A DNA stretch of 28,305 nt. Source: CAZMRW01 sp964568805 (GTDB lineage: Bacteria > Pseudomonadota > Gammaproteobacteria > Methylococcales > Methylomonadaceae). Below the pieces are notes generated by a model. It saw nothing but the letters and a program-made list of their open reading frames with translations, was not told the DNA's origin and did no database searches. The position numbers and the translations under genes are program-made. Below are positions 14,743 to 21,952 of the stretch, one piece after another; the first letter of the stretch is position 1, and each line of letters starts with the position of its first letter. The stretch lies in contig CAZMRW010000059.1 of assembly GCA_964568805.1 (NCBI GenBank), positions 1-28,305 on the forward strand, read 5' to 3'.

Positions 14743-15699
14743 ATGAAGGTTTTGATTACGGGCGCAAATGGGTTTATTGCGGTGAACCTGATACGCCGAT
14801 TGCTCCGCGACGGGCATGAAGTGCATGCTATGGTCAGAAGCACCAGCGATCTTTGGCGGCTTGCCGGTCTGCACGGCCAAGTGGAATTGCATGTCGTCGA
14901 GCTTAGCCGGACTACGGAAGTGGATGCCGTATTTTTGAAGGTTCGGCCAGAATGGTTGTTTCACCTGGCCACAGCCCGTGGTCATGCAAACGATTTTGAG
15001 GCTTATTTTCAGGGAAATATTGTTGCAACAGTAAACTTGATTGATGCCTGCAAAAAATATCCCCCCAGTAAAATTCTGGTTTACGGCAGTTCCCTGGAGT
15101 ACGGGCATCGCAATCAGCCGTTATCCGAGACCATGGCGGATATACCTTCAACCTTGCACGGGACAACTAAACTTTGTTCGACTCGACTCTTCCTTCAAGC
15201 ACATCGCAGTTTTCGATTACCGGTGGTTATATTGAGGCTTTTTTCTGTTTACGGTCCCTGGGAGTCAGAACACCGGCTACTGCCTAAAGCCTTAGTGACC
15301 GGTATCGACGGGGGAACCATTCAACTGACTCCGCCCGGCATTCGAAGAGATTACGTTTTTGTCGAAGATGTCGTAGAAGCGAGTTTGATTGCCTTGGATA
15401 GAGACGCGGCCAATGGAGAAATCATCAATATCGGCAGCGGCGCACAGACCACTAATGAGGGATTGCTCGCTAAAATCAATGAGCTGAGCGGCCATAAATT
15501 GCGGGTCATCAGCCATGAATTTCCCAGGCATGAAACGGATGCCGATTATTGGGTTGCCGACATCCGAAAGTGCCAGGCGCTTTTGGGATGGTCTCCAGCT
15601 ACGACTTTAACCGAAGGTCTTACAATTTTTCAGGACTGGATCCATCGGCACCGGCATGTCCTTCGTTATGCCGGAGGTAAATCCATTGCACATGACTGA
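14743..15699 (+). CDS. NAD-dependent sugar epimerase/dehydratase-like protein (atypical active site)
   Basis: The 318-aa protein is an extended short-chain dehydrogenase/reductase. It has a nucleotide-binding motif GANGFIA (residues 7-13), LVYGSSLEYG with the catalytic-region Ser pair (S116, S117), LFSVYGP, the late DYVFVEDVVEA and a C-terminal LGWSP. Substrates are normally nucleotide sugars. Two departures stand out: the third Gly of GxxGxxG is Ala13, and the YxxxK catalytic pair reads H139-G-T-T-K143. It may therefore be a modified enzyme or a binding protein. It opens a six-gene cluster and overlaps the next gene by a few bases. Confidence 0.8.
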   Translation: MKVLITGANGFIAVNLIRRLLRDGHEVHAMVRSTSDLWRLAGLHGQVELHVVELSRTTEVDAVFLKVRPEWLFHLATARGHANDFEAYFQGNIVATVNLIDACKKYPPSKILVYGSSLEYGHRNQPLSETMADIPSTLHGTTKLCSTRLFLQAHRSFRLPVVILRLFSVYGPWESEHRLLPKALVTGIDGGTIQLTPPGIRRDYVFVEDVVEASLIALDRDAANGEIINIGSGAQTTNEGLLAKINELSGHKLRVISHEFPRHETDADYWVADIRKCQALLGWSPATTLTEGLTIFQDWIHRHRHVLRYAGGKSIAHD

Positions 15700-16474
15700 T
15701 GCAATTCATCCGATCACTATTTCCGTTGTCATTCCGGTTTACCGAAACAGCGACTCTTTACCTGTTTTGATCCAGCGGATCGAATCGGTAATGGCGTATC
15801 GAAAAAGCGGAAGTTATGAAATTTTGCTTGTCGATGATGCATCCGACGATACTTCCTGGCTGCGGATTCTGGAAATCGCTCAATCCCATGCGGAGATTCG
15901 AGGATTTCGCCTAGCCAAAAACCAAGGTCAGCATGCCTCGGTGCTGTTTGGACTGAGCCTTGTTCAATATGACATCAGCATTGTGATGGACGCCGACCTG
16001 CAGGACCCTCCCGAAGCCATCCCGTCGTTGCTGAGGGCTCTTTCGGAATCAAATGCGGACATCGTATTTGCAGGGCGCAGCGGAAAGTATCAGTCTGGGG
16101 GACGCATGCTGACCTCCCGCCTGTATAGACATCTGCTGCTGAAAGGCATAGTCGGGCTTCCGGCCGGAGCCGGCATGTTTTTTGTCATTACTCGTTCAGC
16201 CTTGGAGCGGGTGTTCAATTTGAATTTGACAGGGAAACCGATGCTGATAGGTATGATCGCCGCTGCCGGACTTGACTGCGTCAGTATATCAATCGATCGG
16301 GCGCAACGTGTTTATGGCCAATCGGCCTATACGTCGCACCAGCGTCTCCGTTCAGCAATCAATATGCTGTGTTGTGCACTATTGGCCAATCGTGTCCGGG
16401 GAACCTCGATCGTCGACTCGCTTGCTTTAATCGAAATAGCGGATAGCGTAATCGGCGGATGCAAGGCGCAATGA
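15692..16474 (+). CDS. Family 2 glycosyltransferase (polyprenyl-phosphate type)
   Basis: The protein (about 260 aa) has the GT-A fold markers of GT2: SVVIPVYRN, the nucleotide-binding VDDASDD (about residues 47-54), GQHASVLFGL, DADLQDPPE (about 100-108) and GRSGKYQSGGR. The QDPPE motif groups it with dolichyl- or undecaprenyl-phosphate sugar transferases such as GtrB and DPM1, so it probably loads a sugar onto a lipid carrier at the inner membrane. It lacks the two C-terminal membrane spans of GtrB. The start is uncertain: ATG 15692 is used, but TTG at 15686 has better spacing (8 nt) to GGAGG, and ATG 15656 is also in frame. It overlaps the next gene by ATGA. Confidence 0.87.
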   Translation: MTDAIHPITISVVIPVYRNSDSLPVLIQRIESVMAYRKSGSYEILLVDDASDDTSWLRILEIAQSHAEIRGFRLAKNQGQHASVLFGLSLVQYDISIVMDADLQDPPEAIPSLLRALSESNADIVFAGRSGKYQSGGRMLTSRLYRHLLLKGIVGLPAGAGMFFVITRSALERVFNLNLTGKPMLIGMIAAAGLDCVSISIDRAQRVYGQSAYTSHQRLRSAINMLCCALLANRVRGTSIVDSLALIEIADSVIGGCKAQ

Positions 16475-18081
16475 CGTCGGCTTTTCGATGGCAATGGCCA
16501 ATCACCTGCATTTCAGGGCTTGGACTCTATTATTATGTCATCGGCCGTTCAGCGCCTTTCAATTTTGCCGATGAAGGTTATCTGTACTATCTGGGGTGGG
16601 CAATGGCGGAGGGGAAGCTGCCTTTTCGCGATTTTCAATTATCGTCCTATCCACCGGGATTGTTTGCATTCTATGCGTTGACATTCAAAATCTTCGGAGC
16701 TGGCATCAACTCTGGCCGATGCCTGTCCATTCTTTGGATGGTAGCCAGTGCGTGTATCAGCTACGCCCTGACTCGAAAGCTTGCCGGTCGCAAGCTTGCC
16801 TTTTTTGCAGCTTTGATAATCGGCTTGGTTCCAGGGCCGTGGCATAAAGCATATATCGGCGCTTTGTGCCTTTCAGCATTGGCGCTGGCGGTAAGACTGC
16901 ACGCAGACCATTCAGCCAAGAATTATATTTTGTTGGGTTGTGTGATCGGCATCGGCCTGCAACTTCGCCTCGATACGGCAATAAGCGCGTTAAGCTTGCT
17001 TCCTGTCGCCATCTGGAAGAGTGCAGAAGGATCATTATTGATCAGGCATTTGGCGCTTTTGACCTTGGCAATGATATTGACCATGATGCCGCTTGCGATC
17101 TACCTTGGCATCAATGACATACTAAAAGACTATTTGGGACAAGTGCTTGGTTTTGCAAATGTGGCGGCCGAACGCAGTACTGCATGGTATCGTCTTCCTG
17201 CGCCAACTGTGATGAGTTTGTTTGATGGCGGGCCGCAAATAATTTTTGCCTGGCTTTATTACAGCTCATTGCTCATTCCGCTGTGTTTGATCGTGATGAC
17301 GGTGAAGCTTTTCGCGCGCAAACACAAATGCGCCGATGATTTTTCAAGATTAAGACTGACTCTATTGTTGGCCGTTTGGGTGGTGATGAGTGTTCCCCAA
17401 TATGCTCTTGAGCGTCCTGATGCCGGGCACCTGTTTCAAAGAGGATTCGTTATCGTCATAGGAGGCTGCTTTCTTGTCGGACAAAATGGGCTGCGGGCCA
17501 CTTTTAATGGTCCGATATCGGCTATCATCACCATGCCGGTTGTGTTGGTGTTGCTGCTGTATGCCGGTTACGGATTAAACTGTGAATCCGGCGGTTCAAT
17601 TGCATACCGTTCAAATTCCGCAAAAAAGGTACAATTGCCCAATGGCATGGCGTTTATCGAACCGCTTGGTAGCAGTTTGGGTAAAGTTGCCCTGGAAATA
17701 TTGAATAACACCCGTCAAACAGAATTTGTGGCGGCAATACCGTATGCTCCCGGGATAAATTTTCTTGTTAAACGTCATACGCCGGGGAGGATGGTTCATT
17801 ATTTTCCGAATGCAATTCGTACGGCTGATGAGGATTTTATTGCGGCATCCCAGATTGCGATAGCACAATATATTGTTCTTCAACCGGCCTTCAAACTTGC
17901 TCCGACAAAAAGGGCGGAATTGGGCTGCTATGCTCCGATTACGGCTGAACTCATCAATAGCGAATACCGGAGAATTCCGGGCTTTGAAGGTTCCTTGCTG
18001 TTGCTGCGCAAGGCCGATGGAGTTGAGACCGGCAGAACTATTCCTTCCTGTGAAGATGAGTCATCGATCACCAGGAAATAA
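16471..18081 (+). CDS. Multispanning GT-C-like membrane protein
   Basis: The 536-aa product has many hydrophobic segments, starting at about residues 10-25 and continuing to about 380, followed by a soluble C-terminal domain. The first outside loop carries an acidic pair, D34-E35, in NFADEGYLYY, and a SSYPPGLF motif follows. This is the layout of GT-C transferases (GT39/ArnT-like) that take sugars from polyprenyl phosphate in the periplasm. Its partner would be the product of the GT2 gene just before it. The ATG at 16471 is in an ATGA overlap with that gene; ATG at 16459 is an alternative. The assignment to GT-C rests on topology and the acidic loop only. Confidence 0.7.
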   Translation: MTSAFRWQWPITCISGLGLYYYVIGRSAPFNFADEGYLYYLGWAMAEGKLPFRDFQLSSYPPGLFAFYALTFKIFGAGINSGRCLSILWMVASACISYALTRKLAGRKLAFFAALIIGLVPGPWHKAYIGALCLSALALAVRLHADHSAKNYILLGCVIGIGLQLRLDTAISALSLLPVAIWKSAEGSLLIRHLALLTLAMILTMMPLAIYLGINDILKDYLGQVLGFANVAAERSTAWYRLPAPTVMSLFDGGPQIIFAWLYYSSLLIPLCLIVMTVKLFARKHKCADDFSRLRLTLLLAVWVVMSVPQYALERPDAGHLFQRGFVIVIGGCFLVGQNGLRATFNGPISAIITMPVVLVLLLYAGYGLNCESGGSIAYRSNSAKKVQLPNGMAFIEPLGSSLGKVALEILNNTRQTEFVAAIPYAPGINFLVKRHTPGRMVHYFPNAIRTADEDFIAASQIAIAQYIVLQPAFKLAPTKRAELGCYAPITAELINSEYRRIPGFEGSLLLLRKADGVETGRTIPSCEDESSITRK

Positions 18082-18112
18082 CGTCAATGATTAGGAAACA
18101 ATCTTTCCCGGC

Positions 18113-18838
18113 ATGAATAAAGAAAAACTAAACGGCCACAATGCATTCCAAAGGCATTATTATGAGACCGCTCTCGATAAGCCTGCGATGCAGGTGAGAG
18201 ATACGCCTTATGTGCGGCGGCACCTTGAACGAATGATTCAGCATGGCAACCTGAGGACTGGAAAAAACATCCTTGAAGTTGGAGCAGGCCTTGGCAAGTT
18301 CAGCATACCCTTGTTGCGGCAGGGCTACCGTCTTACCTGTAACGATCTTTCAGCGGTCCAGTTGGGCTTGCTTCAAGCTAATTCGCTCTGTCCAGTGAAC
18401 ATCATTGCATGCGACATAATTGATATCGGCAGGCACACAGAGGAAACCTTCGATCATGTCATCGGTTTTTTCACATTGCATCATATGCTGGATCTGGGGG
18501 CGGCGTTCTCCGGCATGAAACAGGTGATGCGACCTGGCGCTGAGATTGCGTTCATCGAACCGGTCGGGAGAAACCCGCTGTATTATCTTCAGATTGCCGT
18601 CACCCCTGGCATGACAATGCGGGCTGAACGAGGCATTCTCAACATGTCCGATCAAGTCGTCCATCAAGCCATGCGTACGGCGGGCCTTGAACCTTTGCCA
18701 AGCGTGACTTTTGGTTTTGCCCCTCCCGTTTTGATCAATCTACCCTGGGGGGGCAGGATGGAAGATTTTCTTAACCAACAAGCCTGGTTAAACTGGGCGC
18801 ATGCCTTTGTGATGTTTAAAGCCCGCAACCCAATATGA
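18113..18838 (+). CDS. Class I SAM-dependent methyltransferase
   Basis: The 241-aa protein has the SAM-binding motif I, ILEVGAGLGKF (residues 53-63), motif post-I at CNDLS (76-80), and IGFFTLHHMLD as motif II/III. It belongs to the broad Methyltransf_11/25 group and probably methylates a small molecule, here presumably a sugar or lipid-linked sugar. Substrate cannot be told. The gene starts 31 nt after the membrane protein gene, and its TGA overlaps the next ATG (ATGA at 18835). Confidence 0.82.
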   Translation: MNKEKLNGHNAFQRHYYETALDKPAMQVRDTPYVRRHLERMIQHGNLRTGKNILEVGAGLGKFSIPLLRQGYRLTCNDLSAVQLGLLQANSLCPVNIIACDIIDIGRHTEETFDHVIGFFTLHHMLDLGAAFSGMKQVMRPGAEIAFIEPVGRNPLYYLQIAVTPGMTMRAERGILNMSDQVVHQAMRTAGLEPLPSVTFGFAPPVLINLPWGGRMEDFLNQQAWLNWAHAFVMFKARNPI

Positions 18839-19692
18839 ATATACCTTGTTTTTCCTGTCCACGCTGCAGGACCCATCTTGACGGCGCCCATCAACTTTCA
18901 TGCGGCCAATGCGGTTATGGTTTACGGATGGGTCAAGGCATCTGGCGGGATGACGTATTGCCACAACCCGATGGTTTTTCCCAACAGCAAAGGCAGCATC
19001 TTAGCGCAATCGAAAAACGTCACTTTTGGTTTGGGCCGCGGGACCAACTATTAGGGCTGCTGGCGCGGCGCGAACTTCCGTCTGGAGCAACGGCATTGGA
19101 ACTGGGAGGAGGCAGCGGCCGTCTGCTGAAAACATGGGATGGTCTATTTGATTCGGTAACCATGGTTGAATCTCACGTCCGTTCGTTGCAAGACGCCTCC
19201 TCGCGCGGCAGTCAAGCATCGCTGATACAGGCAGATGTATGCCGCCTGCCGCTTGAAGGCGAACAGTTCACTGCATTGATGGCCTTCGATGTTCTGGAGC
19301 ATGTTGTGCCGGACGAGATGTTGAGTGAAGCGCGGCGAGTCGCTCGCGCCGGAGCGAAATTTCTGATTTCGGTACCGGCGTATCAGAGCCTCTGGAGTTA
19401 TGCCGATGAAATGGCCGGGCATCGCTGCCGTTATGATTTGAATATGCTTGCCGGCGAGTTGCATAAGCAGAACTGGCGGCTGATCGGTTTTACGCATTAT
19501 CAGTTCGCATTGTTTCCGTTGCTCTGGTTTAGCCGCCGTATCCTTGGTAAATACGGACGCATAGCGGAGCGCGAACCTTCCCGCCCTGTCGACACGATGC
19601 TTGGGAAAATTAATTCGGCCGAGGTTGCAATATGCGCTAATCTTTCATTGCCTTTTGGTTCATCCCTCATTGTTTGGGCAGAGGCCGTATGA
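18835..19692 (+). CDS. SAM methyltransferase with N-terminal zinc ribbon
   Basis: The N-terminus holds two Cys pairs, C8-x2-C11 and C23-x2-C26, a zinc-ribbon-like knuckle. An HFWFGPRDQLL segment follows at about residues 63-73, then motif I of a class I methyltransferase, LELGGGSGR (88-96), and motif AFDVLEHV. The HFWF segment ahead of motif I is common in methyltransferases of glycan clusters. The 285-aa length is usual for that group. The substrate is unknown. It is linked by ATGA overlaps to the genes on both sides, so its product is probably needed in step with them. Confidence 0.8.
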   Translation: MNIPCFSCPRCRTHLDGAHQLSCGQCGYGLRMGQGIWRDDVLPQPDGFSQQQRQHLSAIEKRHFWFGPRDQLLGLLARRELPSGATALELGGGSGRLLKTWDGLFDSVTMVESHVRSLQDASSRGSQASLIQADVCRLPLEGEQFTALMAFDVLEHVVPDEMLSEARRVARAGAKFLISVPAYQSLWSYADEMAGHRCRYDLNMLAGELHKQNWRLIGFTHYQFALFPLLWFSRRILGKYGRIAEREPSRPVDTMLGKINSAEVAICANLSLPFGSSLIVWAEAV

Positions 19693-20504
19693 TAGACGGC
19701 GGATTGACAATGATGCTTTTTGCCCATGAACCGCAAGCAATCCGGACGGCGATGGATGCCGGCATCAGGGACTTTATGGTGGATTGTGAAAGGAGGGGGA
19801 AATCCGAACGCCAAAACGGCGCCGATACCGACATCTCCCGGGTTGATCTGGAAAACATTTCCGGATCCCTGGCGGTTCCCGGCGCGATGGTTAATTGCAG
19901 AATCAATGGATTCGGCGACTGGACAGAGAGGGAAATTGATGCCGCGCTTGCGAAAGGCTTTCATCGCATTTTCCTGCCCATGGTGCGTGATGTGAGCGAA
20001 GCGGAGCGCTTTGTGCGGCTGGTCAATGGCCGTGCACGCGCTGCGATACTGATCGAAACCGACGAAGCGGTTCGGATTGCTTCCGATCTGGCTTCGCTGC
20101 CTTTGGATGCCGTCTATGTCGGATTGAACGATCTTGCCATTTCAAGGGGCTACCGGGCGATCTTTGAAGCCTTGTTGGATGGCACCGTCGAGTCTATTCG
20201 AGAACAGTTTGAGCAGACTGCTTTCGGGTTTGGCGGGGTCACCTTGCTGGGCAGCGGCCATCCCTGTCCGAGCGAGCTGTTGCTGGCTGAAATGCAGCGA
20301 TTGAACTGCCATTTCAGTTTTTTGAGGCGCTCTTACTATCGGGATGTTGCCGAAAAAGATGCCGCAAAAGAAATTGCCAGGCTTCAGGAGTTTTGGCGGC
20401 AATTGTCGGGACGCAATGAAGATTTACGCACGTTTCAAAAACAGCAACTTGATCGTTTGATCAAGGAGTTGGTGGGCGGTCATAGCCGAGAATATAAATA
20501 TTAA
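19689..20504 (+). CDS. HpcH/HpaI-type class II aldolase / citrate lyase family protein
   Basis: The 271-aa protein has a TIM-barrel aldolase signature: Arg in NCRING (R71), the metal ligand Glu in ILIETDEAV (E123) and Asp in VGLNDLA (D148). These are the features of class II pyruvate- or oxoacid-dependent aldolases. Near the N-terminus is FMVDCERRGKSERQNGADTD (quoted up to 20). In a sugar cluster such an enzyme could add or remove a pyruvate or related unit, or make a 2-oxo acid sugar. This is inference. I use ATG 19689, which overlaps the previous stop (ATGA). The C-terminus has an added charged helix (about residues 225-271). Confidence 0.78.
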   Translation: MIDGGLTMMLFAHEPQAIRTAMDAGIRDFMVDCERRGKSERQNGADTDISRVDLENISGSLAVPGAMVNCRINGFGDWTEREIDAALAKGFHRIFLPMVRDVSEAERFVRLVNGRARAAILIETDEAVRIASDLASLPLDAVYVGLNDLAISRGYRAIFEALLDGTVESIREQFEQTAFGFGGVTLLGSGHPCPSELLLAEMQRLNCHFSFLRRSYYRDVAEKDAAKEIARLQEFWRQLSGRNEDLRTFQKQQLDRLIKELVGGHSREYKY

Positions 20505-20530
20505 TCGTTTCATAAGTAATCGCATGCCGC

Positions 20531-20558
20531 GGAGTTTAAAAACATGTTTTTTAACTCC
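20531..20558 (+). terminator. Terminator-like hairpin after the sugar cluster
   Basis: GGAGTT-T-AAAAAC, loop AT, GTTTTTT-AACTCC. Twelve of thirteen base pairs match. It sits 27 nt after the aldolase stop and before the convergent zapE gene, and so probably ends the six-gene transcript. The U-rich part is inside the stem rather than after it, so efficiency is uncertain. A second small stem, CCCGT-AAA-ACGGG, is at 20642-20654 on the zapE side. Confidence 0.5.
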
Positions 20559-20691
20559 AATGCTGGAATCGGGAAAGTGCAGAAACTTATGGGACGATTA
20601 ATATATGGGTAGAAAAGTACAGGCCGGCTTATGCTTTTGTCCCCGTAAAACGGGATTTGTCTTCAATCGTGATTGGCCAGTTGTTTGTATT

Positions 20692-21867
20692 TTACTCGCT
20701 GACATGCTCGGCTTTCAGATACTTTTCCGATTGCATTTCAATCAATCTTGACACCGTACGCTTAAACTCAAACGAACCGTCTCCTTCGGTGTAAAGCTCG
20801 TGCACGTCGACTTCGGCGCTGCAAATCAGTTTGACCTTATGTTCGTAGAGGGCGTCGATCAACGTGACAAAGCGTTTGGCTTCGTTGCGCTTATCGGACG
20901 TTAATTTGGGTATGCCGGACAGGATCAACGTGCCGAATTCGTCGGCAAGCAATAAATAATCGGCCGAGCCCAACGGCTGCTCGCAAAGTTCATGGAATGA
21001 ACTGAGCGCGACGTCGCCATGAGCGGCTGTCAGCTTTAGCGTTCTGCCCAATAGCGGTAAGGCGGCTGGCGTCATCGAAGAATGATTGGCCAGTTCCATG
21101 TAGCTTTGTTTGATAAACTCGTCCGCCCGGTGATCGAGCGGAAAATAATAAGTCGTTTTTAACGATTTAAAATGGCTCAGGCGGAAATCTTGTTTGGCCG
21201 TCAGTTGAATGATCTCGGATTCTTTCTGCAAAATCTTGATAAAAGACAGAAATTGCTCCCGTTGCAAGCCTCCCTGATATAACTCACTGGGGTGCCGGTT
21301 TGATGTCATCACCGTAACGATGCCCAGTTCGAACAGTTTGCCGAACAAGCGTCCCAATATCATTGCGTCGGCAATATCGGTCACATGAAATTCATCAAAG
21401 CAAAGCAATTGCACGGACTCTCTGATTTGTTTAGCCAATGCATCGAACACGCCTGTTTTGTTTTGTTGCCGGCATTGGTGGATATAGGCATGGACCTCCT
21501 GCATGAAAGTACCGAAATGCACGCGCCGTTTCTGCGGGAAGGGACAGGCTTCGAAGAGCCAGTCCATCAACATCGATTTGCCACGGCCGACACCGCCGTA
21601 AAGGTAGAGGCTTTTGCATTTGTCGGGGCGCTTGGTAAGCAGTTTGAGGGCGGCCGATTTGCCGGTATACGCTTGTATTGCCAGCAGGTTATCCAGCAGC
21701 GCTTGCAGAGATTGCAATGCTTGAAGTTGCGCGTCATCATGCTCGATGTACTTTTGCGCAACTTCGTCATGATAACGCCGTTCCAGTATTCCGCTGATAT
21801 CCGGAAAGGCGTCCGATAGCGCCGGTTTAAGGCTGCGGATAATTTTTATCAGCATAAACCCCGCCAT
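20692..21867 (-). CDS. zapE: Cell division ATPase ZapE (AFG1 family)
   Basis: ZapE is an AFG1-like ATPase that associates with the Z-ring at constriction. The 391-aa protein has Walker A GGVGRGKS (residues 91-98), Walker B LLCFDEFHV (D158, E159), and the sensor segment VTVMTSNRHPSELY. The C-terminal DEFGTLILSGIP and KRFVTLIDALYEHK stretches are also family features. AAGGAG stands about 10 nt before the ATG. It is on the minus strand, downstream of acnB with an 85-nt gap. Confidence 0.9.
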   Translation of the reverse strand: MAGFMLIKIIRSLKPALSDAFPDISGILERRYHDEVAQKYIEHDDAQLQALQSLQALLDNLLAIQAYTGKSAALKLLTKRPDKCKSLYLYGGVGRGKSMLMDWLFEACPFPQKRRVHFGTFMQEVHAYIHQCRQQNKTGVFDALAKQIRESVQLLCFDEFHVTDIADAMILGRLFGKLFELGIVTVMTSNRHPSELYQGGLQREQFLSFIKILQKESEIIQLTAKQDFRLSHFKSLKTTYYFPLDHRADEFIKQSYMELANHSSMTPAALPLLGRTLKLTAAHGDVALSSFHELCEQPLGSADYLLLADEFGTLILSGIPKLTSDKRNEAKRFVTLIDALYEHKVKLICSAEVDVHELYTEGDGSFEFKRTVSRLIEMQSEKYLKAEHVSE

Positions 21868-21952
21868 TCAGCTATATCTCCTTCATGAGAGTCCAAATAA
21901 TTCGTTTCATTCAACCCTCTAACCAACAGGCGAGGATTTGTTCAGAATTATC

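Noticed and set aside
14482..15108. A 208-residue minus-strand frame opposite the epimerase gene
   Set aside because: Its upper two-thirds are antisense to a clear epimerase gene. Only the piece below 14742 is kept as a possible remnant.
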